Below, piece by piece: positions 16,625 to 25,835 of a stretch of 64,000 nt of DNA (position 1 is the first letter of the stretch; each line of letters begins with the position of its first letter). The translations under genes were made by a program, and so were the position numbers. Source of the stretch: Rhodothermales bacterium (GTDB lineage: Bacteria > Bacteroidota > Rhodothermia > Rhodothermales > JANQRZ01); NCBI GenBank assembly GCA_039944855.1, contig JBDUXZ010000017.1, positions 34,858-98,857 on the forward strand. Direction: 5' to 3'. Below the pieces are notes generated by a model, which was given only the letters and a program-made list of their open reading frames with translations, had not been told where the DNA came from and did not search any database.

Positions 16625-19006
16625 CTAAAACACGTAGCCGATGCGGAGGCCGACATCGGGAAACCGGTCGAGCCGGTCCGTCCCGAGCGAGAGCACAAGC
16701 GGGCCGATGGGCGTGCGGTAGGCGAGGTCGAGGCCCAGCCCCGCCAACACGTCGTCGGTGTCCACGATCGCGTCGTCGTCACCGAAGGCACGGCCAGCAT
16801 TGGCGAAGAGGTGAGCCACGAGGCCTCCCGTGTCAATCTGGATGCCAGCGACGCCGAGCCACGCGTTGGGGCCGGTGAGTGCTTCGGACGGGTGACCGTA
16901 GAGTGGAAGGAACGTGCCCGGCAGGACCGTCACCGTCTGTATCCCCCCGACGAACGTCCGCCGGCCCAGCGGCAGTCCGTCGCCCGAGCCTCTGGCGTAG
17001 GCGGTGCGACCAGTGAGCGAGACGCGGGGCGAGACGGGGACCCAGACCTCGGCGTCGAAGAGGGCGCGCGTGAACGCCCCCGACTGGATGCCGAGGAGGC
17101 CGAGGGTGTCGGCCGAGACGCTGGCCTGCTCGGCGACGCGGTCGGTGAACTCCGTCGCGTCGAGGCGACCCTGCCCGGCCTCGGCCTGGGCGCGGAGCCG
17201 GAGGCCGCGCGTGGGTAGGTTCAGCCGGTCCAGCGTGCGCATTTCGGCGAACGCGGTGCCCGAGGCCCAGCGCTCGCGGAGCACGACGCCTTCCGGGTCG
17301 AGGACGATGGGTGTGCCGTCCGGCCCGGGGAAGACCGTGTTGGCGTCAACCGAGAAGTCCGTGATCTCGTCGCGGCCTAAGCCACCGCCGACAGAGCCAC
17401 CGACGAGGAGAGAGGAGAGCGGCGACCAGCTCGCCACGAGTCCGCCCTCGGCGACGCGCTGCGTGAGGACGGAGCGGTCCTTCTGCTCGCCGAACAGGTC
17501 GACCGAGACGGGTGCCTCGGTGACGCTGGCCTGAGCGCCGACCTCGACGAGCGACGTGAGCCCGAGCGGCATCGTGTAGGTGGCGAGCGCCTGGGACTGG
17601 CGGCCGAGGCGGACGGCGAGCGCCGATCGGTCGCCCCAGCGGAGTCGGTGTCGGAGCGTGAGTTGGGCGAGCAGCTCGCCGCCGTTGAGGTCGTCGTAGC
17701 GAAGCCCCAGGCCCAGCCGGTCCGGCGGGTCTTTGGGAACGAGTGAGATTTCGAGCACGCCCGGCTCGCCCCCGGCTCCCCTCACGACGCGCGGGATGAC
17801 GTAGTCGTAGCTGCCCGTGGCGACGAGGCGTTCGACGAGAAGGTCCACGTCGTCCGGGCTGAGGTCGGTGGGAAGGCGGAGCGCGGTGATCCGCTCGGCG
17901 AGCCGGAGCGCCGGTCCGTCGATGCCCTCGAAGCGGACGGACCCGATGCGAACAGCCTCGAAGGGTCCGGGCGACGCGAGCGGAATGGGGACACGCTCGA
18001 TGCCGTTCGCGTCCAGGAGCGCGCGGATGGCCGGCATCGCTTCGGTGGCGACGCGGCGGCCCTCGGCGATCCAGGGTGCTATGTCCGTCATGCCAGCCGT
18101 GACGACGGCACCCACATCGGGCTGGATGAGCACGTCGGCGCGCTCACGGTCGGCCTTGGCGCGGCGGCGGCGCGTGGTGCCGGTCGCCTTCTCGAAGAGC
18201 ACGAGCAGGTTGACGTTGTTGCCCTCTGCCGTCAGCCGCAACTCGCCCGTCTCCGGGTCGATGTCGGTGCCTACGTCGACCGCGATGACGAGGTCGCCGC
18301 CGAGCGCCTCGGCCTCGGCCGTCGGGAGCATGTGGTCCGGGCCGCCGTCGTAATAGATGCCGCCGTCGTAGGGAATGGGCCGAAAGGTGCCCGGCATCGA
18401 GAAGCACGTCCGGATGGCGAGCGGCAGGTAGCCCCGGTCGAGCATCACGTCCTCGCCCGAGACCAGTTCGATGGCGTTGCAGGCGAAGGGCCGCGGCAAC
18501 TCGCGGAAGTCGGTCACGTCCTGCACGTCCCACATCAGCCGGGCCATCAGTTCCAAGACCGGCTGGCCCGTCAGGATTCCGTCCGGGAGCGCAGGCGAGA
18601 GCCCGCGCATCGGAATGTCCAGAAGCGTCGGTCCCGGGGCGAGGGTTTCGCCGAGCGTGAGCGCGGGCGGGTCGTTTGAGCCGAAGAGGAGCGAGGGTAC
18701 GTCGAGGCCCAGCACGATCCGTTCGAGGTCGTACCCGGTGTAGCCCACCGCGAAGAGCCCGCCCATGAGCGCACCCATACTGGTGCCCGCGACGATGTCG
18801 ACCGGGACGCCTTCCTCTTCGAGCACCTGAAGGACGCCGATGTGGGCGAACCCCTTGGCGGCACCGCCCCCGAGCGCGAGCGCGACGGTCGGGCGCTCGG
18901 CTGATCGATCCGGCCTTGGGGATTGGGCGACGGCTAGCGGACCGGCAATCAGCAGAAGGACGAGGGCGCACGCGAGCGCGGGGAGGAGCTTCGAGAACGG
19001 GGACAT
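16625..19006 (-). CDS. Patatin-like phospholipase fused to an Omp85/BamA-type barrel
   Basis: A 793-aa protein. The chosen ATG gives a clear signal peptide (SKLLPALACALVLLLIAGPLAVAQ); an upstream in-frame start would add 12 residues. The patatin domain (about 35-330) has the oxyanion loop GGGAAKGFAHIG, the nucleophile elbow GTSMGALMGG and the catalytic-Asp motif YDGGPDHMLP. A POTRA-like segment (about 355-425) follows and then a C-terminal barrel ending in a phenylalanine (RIGYVF). This is the layout of type Vd autotransporters such as PlpD, which put a phospholipase A at the cell surface. It starts 10 bp after the mscS stop. Confidence 0.88.
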   Translation of the reverse strand: MSPFSKLLPALACALVLLLIAGPLAVAQSPRPDRSAERPTVALALGGGAAKGFAHIGVLQVLEEEGVPVDIVAGTSMGALMGGLFAVGYTGYDLERIVLGLDVPSLLFGSNDPPALTLGETLAPGPTLLDIPMRGLSPALPDGILTGQPVLELMARLMWDVQDVTDFRELPRPFACNAIELVSGEDVMLDRGYLPLAIRTCFSMPGTFRPIPYDGGIYYDGGPDHMLPTAEAEALGGDLVIAVDVGTDIDPETGELRLTAEGNNVNLLVLFEKATGTTRRRRAKADRERADVLIQPDVGAVVTAGMTDIAPWIAEGRRVATEAMPAIRALLDANGIERVPIPLASPGPFEAVRIGSVRFEGIDGPALRLAERITALRLPTDLSPDDVDLLVERLVATGSYDYVIPRVVRGAGGEPGVLEISLVPKDPPDRLGLGLRYDDLNGGELLAQLTLRHRLRWGDRSALAVRLGRQSQALATYTMPLGLTSLVEVGAQASVTEAPVSVDLFGEQKDRSVLTQRVAEGGLVASWSPLSSLLVGGSVGGGLGRDEITDFSVDANTVFPGPDGTPIVLDPEGVVLRERWASGTAFAEMRTLDRLNLPTRGLRLRAQAEAGQGRLDATEFTDRVAEQASVSADTLGLLGIQSGAFTRALFDAEVWVPVSPRVSLTGRTAYARGSGDGLPLGRRTFVGGIQTVTVLPGTFLPLYGHPSEALTGPNAWLGVAGIQIDTGGLVAHLFANAGRAFGDDDAIVDTDDVLAGLGLDLAYRTPIGPLVLSLGTDRLDRFPDVGLRIGYVF

Positions 19007-19016
19007 GGCAGCGGGG

Positions 19017-20189
19017 TCAGGGAGCAGACGTGGCGGGCGCATCGGAAGGGCCGGTGACAGGCGTGAGACGGCGGCCCGCCGTCTCCGCCGTCGCGATCTC
19101 CGCCGTCGCGATGTGGAGCGTCCGCGTGGGGAAGGCGAAATCGATCCCCCGCTCTTCGAAGGCCGCGACGAGCCCGAGGTTGATCGCCTGCTGCGCGTCC
19201 ATGTAGCGGCCGTAGTCGGAGTCGAGGACGTGGTAGACCACCTCGAAGTCGAGCGAGGAGTCGCCGAACGCCTTGAAGTGGGCGCGGTCGAACCGGAGGC
19301 GTGGCAGGTCCGGGGCCTCCCGCTCGACGGCGTCGCGGACGAGGCCGGGGATCGCCTGGAGCGTGGCGTGGGGGGTGTCGTAGGTGACGCCGAAAGTGAA
19401 GACGACGCGGCGCTCGACCATCCGGCGGTAGTTCCGCACGCGGCTCGCCAGGAGGTCGCCGTTCGAGAACACGATCTGCTCGCCGGACAGGCTCCGCAGC
19501 CGGGTCGACTTCAGCCCGATGTGCTCGACCGTCCCGAAGTCCGTCCCGACGGCGAGCGTGTCCCCGATCACGAACGGCTTGTCGAGCACGATCGAGAGCG
19601 AGGCGAAGAGGTCGCCGAGGATGTTCTGCACGGCGAGGCCGATCGCGATCCCGCCGATGCCCAGCCCGGCCACGAGCGCCGTCACGTCGATGCCGAGGTT
19701 GTCGAGCAGCATCAGCCCGATCACCGCCCATACGACGAGGCGCGAGAGGAAGCTGACGGCCTGCATACTCGTCACGGCCGCGGCGTCGGCCTCCAGCTTC
19801 TCGGCCTTGTAGCGCTCCATCCAGAGCGTGATCAGCCCGGTGATCCACCGGCCCGACTGAAGGAGGGCGGCGAGGGTCAGCAGGCCCGCCGTCCACGCCA
19901 GCCCGCGCTCGTCCCATCCGGTAATGCGGGCGGCGAGGTAGAGCGCGAGCGCGAAGAGGAAATACCCCCGCGTGCGCACCAAGACGTTCGTGATGACCTG
20001 CTCGACCCAGAGCGTCTCGCGGTCAGACGTGCGGCGGATGCGCCAGTGGATCAGCGCCCGTGCCCCGAGCATCAGGAGTGCCGTGACGACGAGCGCGGCG
20101 ACGAGCAGCAGCCACTCCTCGACCGTCGCGCCGAGCACGGAGCGGGCGAGGAGTTCGTCGTCGAGGTATCGGTGCAGGAGCGCGCGCAT
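19017..20189 (-). CDS. MscS-family mechanosensitive channel
   Basis: A 390-aa protein with about five membrane helices (residues about 28-48, 70-90, 98-115, 145-165, 170-190). The pore-helix and beta-domain signature is TALVAGLGIGGIAIGLAVQNILGD followed by LFASLSIVLDKPFVIGD. It probably releases solutes on hypo-osmotic shock. The C-terminus holds a short tandem repeat (IATAE-IATAE) encoded by a duplicated 15-bp unit at about 19085-19110. It is the first gene of the mscS-patatin-MFS run. Confidence 0.88.
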   Translation of the reverse strand: MRALLHRYLDDELLARSVLGATVEEWLLLVAALVVTALLMLGARALIHWRIRRTSDRETLWVEQVITNVLVRTRGYFLFALALYLAARITGWDERGLAWTAGLLTLAALLQSGRWITGLITLWMERYKAEKLEADAAAVTSMQAVSFLSRLVVWAVIGLMLLDNLGIDVTALVAGLGIGGIAIGLAVQNILGDLFASLSIVLDKPFVIGDTLAVGTDFGTVEHIGLKSTRLRSLSGEQIVFSNGDLLASRVRNYRRMVERRVVFTFGVTYDTPHATLQAIPGLVRDAVEREAPDLPRLRFDRAHFKAFGDSSLDFEVVYHVLDSDYGRYMDAQQAINLGLVAAFEERGIDFAFPTRTLHIATAEIATAETAGRRLTPVTGPSDAPATSAP

Positions 20190-20256
20190 GGGGTGACCGA
20201 CGCAAAGGCGGGTGCTGATGAGAGCGAAGGGTTACCGGACAGCTTAGGCCGCCGTC

Positions 20257-20697
20257 TCAGTTCCCGCGGTACGTGCTGTACCCGTACGGGCTCACCACGA
20301 CGGGCACGTGGGTGTGCACCGAGGGGTCGTCCAGACGAAACACGACGACGATCTCGGGGAAGAACGGCAGGGCCGGACCCGCGGAGTCCTCCGGGGCCTC
20401 GGACGCGAAGGATGACCAGTAGCCCTCCATGTCGAACGTGAGCCGGTACCACCCCGCGCTAGGCGCGCCGGGCGCCGACGGCGTGCGGTCGAACGACTCG
20501 ACGCGCCCGTTTTCGGCCGATACGGCGCGGCCGATCTCGGTCCAGGCATCGCCCTGCTTGACCTCGAGCATGACGGGGACGCCGCTGCCGCCGACACCTC
20601 GGGCGAGGTCGAGCACGTGCGTGGAGAGGTCTTGCGAGGACGCGAGTGGTGCGGTGAGGAGGGCGCAGAGGGCAGCGAGGAATAGACGGATGGACAT
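20257..20697 (-). CDS. Periplasmic 5-hydroxyisourate hydrolase (transthyretin-like)
   Basis: A 146-aa protein. After a signal peptide (cleavage near ASSQ-DL) comes LSTHVLDLARGVGGSGVPVML, with the N-terminal active-site His. The C-terminal signature is SPYGYSTYRGN, a variant of the family's Y-R-G-S end. It hydrolyses 5-hydroxyisourate in urate breakdown. Export to the periplasm is known for some bacterial members. No other purine-degradation gene lies nearby, so the supply of substrate is unclear. It stands alone between mscS and the SDR gene. Confidence 0.88.
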   Translation of the reverse strand: MSIRLFLAALCALLTAPLASSQDLSTHVLDLARGVGGSGVPVMLEVKQGDAWTEIGRAVSAENGRVESFDRTPSAPGAPSAGWYRLTFDMEGYWSSFASEAPEDSAGPALPFFPEIVVVFRLDDPSVHTHVPVVVSPYGYSTYRGN

Positions 20698-20785
20698 GGC
20701 GCGTACGGTTGGTTTGGGATCTGAAAGGGGAACCCTTCTGAAAGGGAATTACTTTGGGGAGACGGGGTAGCGGCTCATCGAGCGG

Positions 20786-21559
20786 TCAATCCAGCGTCTG
20801 CACGCCGCCGCCGTTGACGAAGAGCACCTGCCCGCTCACCCACGACGAGATCGGGGCGGCGAAGTAGAGCACGGCCCCAGCGATGTCCTCGACCTCGCCG
20901 AGCCGCTCCAGCGGCGTGTGCGCCAGCATCCGGCGCTCGATCTCGGGCGTGAGGACGGAGGCGAGCGCATCGGTCCGCACCGCGCCGGGGGCGACGGCGT
21001 TGACGCGGACCGTGGGGCCGTAGTCGAAGGCGAGGTTCGCCGTCATGTGGTTGACGGCAGCCTTCGACGAGGCGTAGGCGCTGATGGCCGGGCTGTGGTT
21101 GACCGACGCCATCGAGGAGATGTTGACGATGGAGCCGGTCCCCGCCCGCTTCATGTGGGGCGCACAGAGCTGCGCCAGCCGCCACCCGCTGAACACGTTG
21201 AGCGCGAAGACCGAGGCGAACTGCTCGACCGAAATATCCGTCGGGCTCTCGCGTCCCGCTCCCCCGCCACCCGCGTTGTTGACGAGGACGTGGACGCCAC
21301 CGAACTCGGCGACGGCCCGTTCCACCAGACCCGTCCGGTCCGCATCGTCGGTCACGTCGCAGCGGACGGCCAGGGCTCGGCCTCCATCCCCCCGAATCCC
21401 CTCAGCCACGGCTTCGGCATCGGACAGGTCGAGGTCGGCCACGGCGACGGCGGCCCCGTAGTCGGCCAGCATCCGGCAGCAGGCGCGGCCGATCCCGTTG
21501 CCGCCGCCGGTTACGATGGCGACATGGTCTTTCAGGTTGAAGTGCTCAGTCGGTTTCAT
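20786..21559 (-). CDS. Short-chain dehydrogenase/reductase
   Basis: A 257-aa classical SDR starting at the ATG at 21559, two bases after the serine hydrolase stop. The NAD(P)-binding motif is TGGGNGIG near residue 18, followed by NNAG at about 93, a catalytic Ser in NISSMAS, and Tyr-x3-Lys in YASSKAAVNHM. Asp in VADLDLSD after the second strand suggests NAD preference. The substrate is unknown; relatives include 7-alpha-hydroxysteroid and glucose dehydrogenases. It probably shares a transcript with the upstream serine hydrolase. Confidence 0.85.
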   Translation of the reverse strand: MKPTEHFNLKDHVAIVTGGGNGIGRACCRMLADYGAAVAVADLDLSDAEAVAEGIRGDGGRALAVRCDVTDDADRTGLVERAVAEFGGVHVLVNNAGGGGAGRESPTDISVEQFASVFALNVFSGWRLAQLCAPHMKRAGTGSIVNISSMASVNHSPAISAYASSKAAVNHMTANLAFDYGPTVRVNAVAPGAVRTDALASVLTPEIERRMLAHTPLERLGEVEDIAGAVLYFAAPISSWVSGQVLFVNGGGVQTLD

Positions 21560-21561
21560 CG

Positions 21562-22869
21562 TCACTCTTCGTCTTGGGCCATGAGGTACTCGGCGATGGC
21601 GTGGTAGGCGGGCAGCGAGGTCGCATCGTTCGCAGCGTTCCCGGCAACGGGATGCGAGGCGAAGCGGACGATCACCATTTCGGCTGTCGGGTCGATGTAG
21701 ATCGTTTGCCCGTGGACGCCTCGTGCGGCGAACGCTCCTTGCTCGTTGTGGGTGATCCACCACATGTTGCGGTAGGACCAGCCTGGGAGGGCCGGGTGAT
21801 CCGAGGCCGCGAACGCCTCTTTACTTCCGCCCTGCCGGATGTCGGCGATCGCGAGGCGGGGCAGTACCTGCTCGCCGCGCCACATCCCTTCGTTCCGAAC
21901 GAGCTCGCCGAAGCGGCCCATGTCCCGGAGCCCGGCGCTGAATCCGCCCCCAGCCACAGGCGTGCCCTGAGCGTCCACCTGGAAGTAGGCCGACTGCTCC
22001 ATCCCGAGACGGCTCCATGCCCGCTCTGAGAGGAGATCGGCCACGGACTTCCCGGAGGCGCGCTTGACGATCCACCCGAGCGCGTCCGCGTTGGGCGTCT
22101 TGTAGGCGAAGACTCGACCGGGCTCCCCGTGTGGCTCGAGGGTCTGGAGGTAACTCAGGGTCCCGACCGGACCCGTGTACCCGGCGGGTTGGGGAAGCGG
22201 GTTGCTGGCGACGGCGTACTGCCAGACTTCGGCGTTGGGGTCTGCGTAATCCTCGCTGTAGTCGAGCGCCGTGGTCATATCCATGACCTCGCGGACCGTG
22301 GCCTCGCCGAACGCCGAGCCTTCGAGTTCGGGAACGTAGGCGGTCACCGGCTCGGACGGATCGAGGATGCCCTCGGCGGCGAGCGTGGCCGCCATCATTC
22401 CGGTGAGCGACTTCGTGACAGACATCGCCGCGTGCTGTCCTTCCGCTGTGAGCGCGGCGAAGTACCGCTCGTAGACGATCCGCCCCCGGTGGAGGACCAG
22501 GATGCCGTCGGTGTAGTTCTCCCACAGCGAGGCCTCCCACGTCATCGGCTCGTCAGCCCCCCAGGGCATGAACGTGACGGCGTCGATGCTACCGTCGAGG
22601 GCGTACGCTAGGGGGACCGGCGCACCCAGCCCTCGCGACACGTCGACGGTGGGCAGGAACTGCCGCATGTGGGCTACGCTCCACCGCAGTGCCGGGAACT
22701 CGAAGAACGACCCGTCGGCCGCGCTCAGAAGCTTGTCGGCGGGCGGAGGGGAACCCTGCATCCACCCCATCTCCAGCGGATCGCTGTCACGGGCGGAGAG
22801 GGGCGCGTCTTGGGCACGGGTGGACGTGGACATGGCGAGGAGGGCCAGGAGGAAGAGGAGTTGTTTCAT
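21562..22869 (-). CDS. Exported class C beta-lactamase-fold serine hydrolase
   Basis: A 435-aa protein with a signal peptide (MKQLLFLLALLAMSTSTRAQ). The catalytic Ser150-x-x-Lys153 lies in AAMSVTKSLTGM, and the second conserved region contains MTTALDYSED. The fold is that of penicillin-binding/class C beta-lactamase proteins, closest by pattern to 6-aminohexanoate-dimer hydrolases and EstB-like esterases, not true beta-lactamases. It should act in the periplasm. The SDR gene follows after 2 bp. Confidence 0.82.
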   Translation of the reverse strand: MKQLLFLLALLAMSTSTRAQDAPLSARDSDPLEMGWMQGSPPPADKLLSAADGSFFEFPALRWSVAHMRQFLPTVDVSRGLGAPVPLAYALDGSIDAVTFMPWGADEPMTWEASLWENYTDGILVLHRGRIVYERYFAALTAEGQHAAMSVTKSLTGMMAATLAAEGILDPSEPVTAYVPELEGSAFGEATVREVMDMTTALDYSEDYADPNAEVWQYAVASNPLPQPAGYTGPVGTLSYLQTLEPHGEPGRVFAYKTPNADALGWIVKRASGKSVADLLSERAWSRLGMEQSAYFQVDAQGTPVAGGGFSAGLRDMGRFGELVRNEGMWRGEQVLPRLAIADIRQGGSKEAFAASDHPALPGWSYRNMWWITHNEQGAFAARGVHGQTIYIDPTAEMVIVRFASHPVAGNAANDATSLPAYHAIAEYLMAQDEE

Positions 22870-22928
22870 GATAGGCTCGGGAATCGTGAGAGGTGGAGCG
22901 GGGAAGCGGGTGCCCTCAGTCCAGTGAG

Positions 22929-23543
22929 TCAGCGCAGCGAGCGTCCGCAGCCGCGGAACGTCTCACCATCGAGCTCGACCACGACGGTCGCTAGGAGGCG
23001 CTCGCCGCTCATCGTGTCGGTGCACGGATCGGTGGTGATGGTGACGGTGAGGTCGTGCGCCTCGGTCTCGGCGTGGTAGACGGTCGCATCGCTCGTCCGC
23101 TCCGGTTCCGGCGCAGGCATGATGGCGCTGCGGTCGCCATAGGCGTAGACGAACGTGATGCGTTCGCCTTCGCGGATTTCGAGGTGCCAGCCCGGCTCCT
23201 GCCCGATGGCGCGGAAGTCCACGCCGAGGCGCTCCGCCTCCACCCACGGCTCACGCTGCGCGTTGCGACGGCAGCTCAGGAATTCCTCCCCGTCGACTTC
23301 GAGCAGGGCCTCATCAAGCCCCTTCGTCCAGACCGTCACAGGACCGTCCTGGTACTTCACGCCGCTCGCCGCGCGGACCTGGCCGAGCACGCGGTACGTC
23401 CCGCGGGGGCCCTCGAAGCGCTCCGGCAGCCAGATCGCGATCTCCCCCGGCCCGGTGCGGATGCGGAAGGTGAAGGGGCCGTCGGGGCTGTCGCAGCGGT
23501 AGGTGTAGTCGCGGAGGGTCTCCTGGGGTGGCATCTCGCCCAC
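22929..23543 (-). pseudogene. MliC plus C-terminal domain, cut off from the META lipoprotein by an in-frame stop
   Basis: A 204-codon frame (GTG at 23543, ATG at 23534) with no signal peptide. The first half (about 10-95) is an MliC-type lysozyme-inhibitor domain (YTYRCDSPDGPF ... ASGVKYQDGPVTVWTKG). The last 35 residues (PCTDTMSGERLLATVV ... GCGRSL) match the C-terminal motif of heat-shock-type lipoproteins. It lies in the same reading frame as the upstream META lipoprotein, separated only by TGA at 23556-23558 and four further sense codons. META-MliC fusions are known lipoproteins, so this is probably the detached 3' half of one gene. Without a signal it would stay in the cytoplasm. Confidence 0.65.
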
Positions 23544-23555
23544 GTCCTGAGCCCT

Positions 23556-24668
23556 TCACTGGAACACGAGCGCGCCGCCCTCGGGGCTGCTGAGCGTCAG
23601 ACGCCCGTCGGCCAGGGTGTAGCGGCTCGCGCTGTTGAAGACGCCGAAGAAGTCCTGCGAGACGGACGGGTTGGGGCACGCGGCGAGCGTCGAGAGTCCC
23701 TGGGAGAGGCGGAGCGTCCCCCCGGGCGTGGCCTCGAACGTGCCGCCGTACTGGTTGCAGTCGGCTTGCCCGTTGTACCGGCCGTCGGCCCCGAAGGAGA
23801 GCGTGAACGGGGCCTCACCCTCGTACGAGATCGTGACGCCGCTCGGCTCCCGGATCTCGGCGAGCCGCCACGTCCGGCTGACGAGCCCGCCGATGTCCGC
23901 CTCGGTCACCTGGGTCAGCACAATCTCAATTTCGCTCTTGGGCGCGCCCTGGGTCACGACGGGGTACGCCGTGTCGGTCGTCCAGAGGAGCACGCCGTCG
24001 GCGTCGAAGATCTCCGCCCTCACGACGTAGCGGTTGCGTGGATGGACATCGGCCGAATCGTAGTCGAGCGAGAACGGGAGGGGGACCTGGCTCCCGGCCG
24101 TCTCGAGGCGCTCCTCGGCGAGCGTGACCGACGGCGCGTCGGCGCGGCTGACGTCGAGCAGGCGTACGGAGAGGACGGCATTGGAGGGAAGCGCGATGCG
24201 GGGGCGGTAGGTGACCGTCCCGCTGAGCGTGGCGTCGGCGGTTTCGCTGGGCATGGATTGGAAGGTGAGTTGGGGGCCACCGCTCGCTGTGAGCATGAGC
24301 CGGTCACCCTCGACCACGACGCGCTCGGCCCCGTTCAGGGCGTCGAGAAAGCGGGTCTCCTGCGTCATCTCGGCCGGCGGGCAGGCCATCCGCGTCGAGC
24401 CGACGTTCGAGAGCGCGAGCGCGCCGCTCGGGGCCAGTTCGTAGGTGCCGAAGTAGCGGTTGCAGCCGGTCGTTCCGAAGACGCGGCCGTCGGAGTCAAA
24501 GGTGAGGGTGGCCTCGGCCCCGGCGGCGTCCGTACCGAGCGTGACGAGCTGCCACGTCGGGCCGACGGCCCGGTCCGGCGCGTCTCCGAGGGACCCGGAT
24601 GGGGCACAGCCAGCGGCTAGCAGGCCAAAGAAAAGCAGGGCGAGAGCAGGAACGAGGGGCGCGCGCAT
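23556..24668 (-). CDS. META-YbaY-META lipoprotein (probable 5' part of a split gene)
   Basis: A 370-aa lipoprotein from the ATG at 24668, which gives the lipobox LLAAGC. Domain order: META/HslJ (about 35-130, FGTTGCNRYFGTYE), a YbaY-like beta domain (about 140-240, SGTVTYRPRIALPSNAVL), then a second META domain (about 265-365, NGQADCNQYGGTFE). It ends at TGA 23556-23558, directly in frame with the MliC domain that follows. A divergent lysR with a LysR-type operator lies upstream, so the pair may be its target. Likely role: envelope stress or lysozyme resistance in the periplasm. Confidence 0.8.
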   Translation of the reverse strand: MRAPLVPALALLFFGLLAAGCAPSGSLGDAPDRAVGPTWQLVTLGTDAAGAEATLTFDSDGRVFGTTGCNRYFGTYELAPSGALALSNVGSTRMACPPAEMTQETRFLDALNGAERVVVEGDRLMLTASGGPQLTFQSMPSETADATLSGTVTYRPRIALPSNAVLSVRLLDVSRADAPSVTLAEERLETAGSQVPLPFSLDYDSADVHPRNRYVVRAEIFDADGVLLWTTDTAYPVVTQGAPKSEIEIVLTQVTEADIGGLVSRTWRLAEIREPSGVTISYEGEAPFTLSFGADGRYNGQADCNQYGGTFEATPGGTLRLSQGLSTLAACPNPSVSQDFFGVFNSASRYTLADGRLTLSSPEGGALVFQ

Positions 24669-24728
24669 GGTCAGAAGGGATGAGGTGGGCAGGAAGGGAC
24701 TCAATGAAAATCAAACGGCGCGGCCGTC

Positions 24729-24776
24729 GATAGGTTTGATGGATATTTTGTATCAATCCAGTAGTCTCAACCTATC
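24729..24776. promoter_or_regulatory. LysR-type operator in the divergent promoter region
   Basis: TTGAT-N11-ATCAA (24736-24740 and 24752-24756) is a canonical T-N11-A LysR box. It is nested in a wider inverted repeat GATAGGTT/AACCTATC (24729-24736 and 24769-24776). It lies between the divergent lipoprotein gene and lysR, ending 12 bp before the lysR ATG, as expected for autoregulation plus control of the divergent gene. Confidence 0.7.
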
Positions 24777-24788
24777 ACGACCTCTGCT

Positions 24789-25670
24789 ATGGAACTCCGC
24801 CACCTCCGCTACTTCGTCGCCGTCGCTGAGGAACTGCACTTCGGCCGGGCCGCAGAGCGGTCGTGCGTCGCCCAGCCCACGCTGAGCCAGCAGATCCGGA
24901 CATTCGAGGACGAAATCGGCGCTCGCCTGTTCGAGCGGTCGCGGCGGAATGTCGCGCTCACACCCGTCGGAGAAGTCCTTCTCCCCCACGCCCGCCGTGT
25001 GCTGGCCGAGGCCACGCGCGCCGAGGCGGCGGTCCGGGCGGTGGCCGAGGGGCGGGCGGGCTCGCTCCGAATCGGCTACGAGGCCCCGATCATGCGCGAC
25101 GGGCTGGCCGAGGCGATCCGGACGTTCCGGGCTGACGTGCCCGGCGTGACCCTGAACTTCTGGGAGACTGGGAGCCGAGAGCAGACCGAGGCCGTGCGCG
25201 AGGGGCAGGCCGATGTTGGGCTCGTGCTCCTACCCATCGACGAGCGGGGCGTCGAGGTCCGAATGCTGGGCGAGGCTCCGATTCTGGTGGTGCTTCCCGA
25301 GGACCACCGCTTGGCAGGCTGCGATACGGTGGCGCTGGCCGAGTTGGCCGACGAGCCGCAGATCGCGTGGGCGCGGGCACCGGCCCCCGAGGTCTACGAC
25401 GCCTATCTCCGAGCGAGCCAGGAGGCCGGCTTCGTGCCGCACGTGGTCCAGGAGATCCGGCACGTCGAGAGCCTGCTCGGGCTCGTGGCCGCAGGCGTCG
25501 GTGTCGGCACGATGCACGCGGCCCGTGTCCAGCCGGGGTATCCGGGGGTGGTGTACGCCCGACTCGTCGAGCCCACGCTCACGATTGAGACCGGCGTCGT
25601 GTGGCGTCGGGGCGACGAGTCGCCGCTGCTCGCACGCTTCCTGAGCGCGGTCGAGGAGGTCGCGGAGTAG
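24789..25670 (+). CDS. LysR-family transcriptional regulator
   Basis: A 293-aa protein of normal LysR length. The N-terminal winged helix covers residues 1-60 (MELRHLRYFVAVAEELHFGRAAE, with QPTLSQQIRTFEDEIGARLFER as the recognition part). The effector-binding domain begins near residue 90 (GSLRIGYEAPIMRDGL). CbbR/CatM-like regulators share this layout. The operator between this gene and the divergent META lipoprotein suggests that it controls that gene and itself. Its effector is unknown. Confidence 0.88.
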   Translation: MELRHLRYFVAVAEELHFGRAAERSCVAQPTLSQQIRTFEDEIGARLFERSRRNVALTPVGEVLLPHARRVLAEATRAEAAVRAVAEGRAGSLRIGYEAPIMRDGLAEAIRTFRADVPGVTLNFWETGSREQTEAVREGQADVGLVLLPIDERGVEVRMLGEAPILVVLPEDHRLAGCDTVALAELADEPQIAWARAPAPEVYDAYLRASQEAGFVPHVVQEIRHVESLLGLVAAGVGVGTMHAARVQPGYPGVVYARLVEPTLTIETGVVWRRGDESPLLARFLSAVEEVAE

Positions 25671-25739
25671 GACGGTTTGTCCCGCTGAACCCTGCGCGGC
25701 GGACGCTCCACCTCCAGGAGTGTGATAGATCGGGCCTAC

Positions 25740-25781
25740 TGTAGTGATACAGAGTATCCATGTAGTGATACAGAGTATCCA
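25740..25781. repeat. Perfect 21-bp tandem duplication before the PLD-like gene
   Basis: Positions 25740-25760 and 25761-25781 are identical 21-bp units (TGTAGTGATACAGAGTATCCA), 54 bp before the PLD-like ATG. Each unit contains the dyad-like GATAC...GTATC. It may be a duplicated regulator site or promoter element. Confidence 0.55.
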
Positions 25782-25835
25782 TCGAGTCTGCCACAGGATT
25801 ATGCCATCTTACCCCTCCTATCTGAAACCGTGATT

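Noticed and set aside
21562..22869. True beta-lactamase resistance gene.
   Set aside because: It has the S-x-x-K fold, but its overall pattern is that of esterase/6-aminohexanoate-dimer hydrolase relatives.
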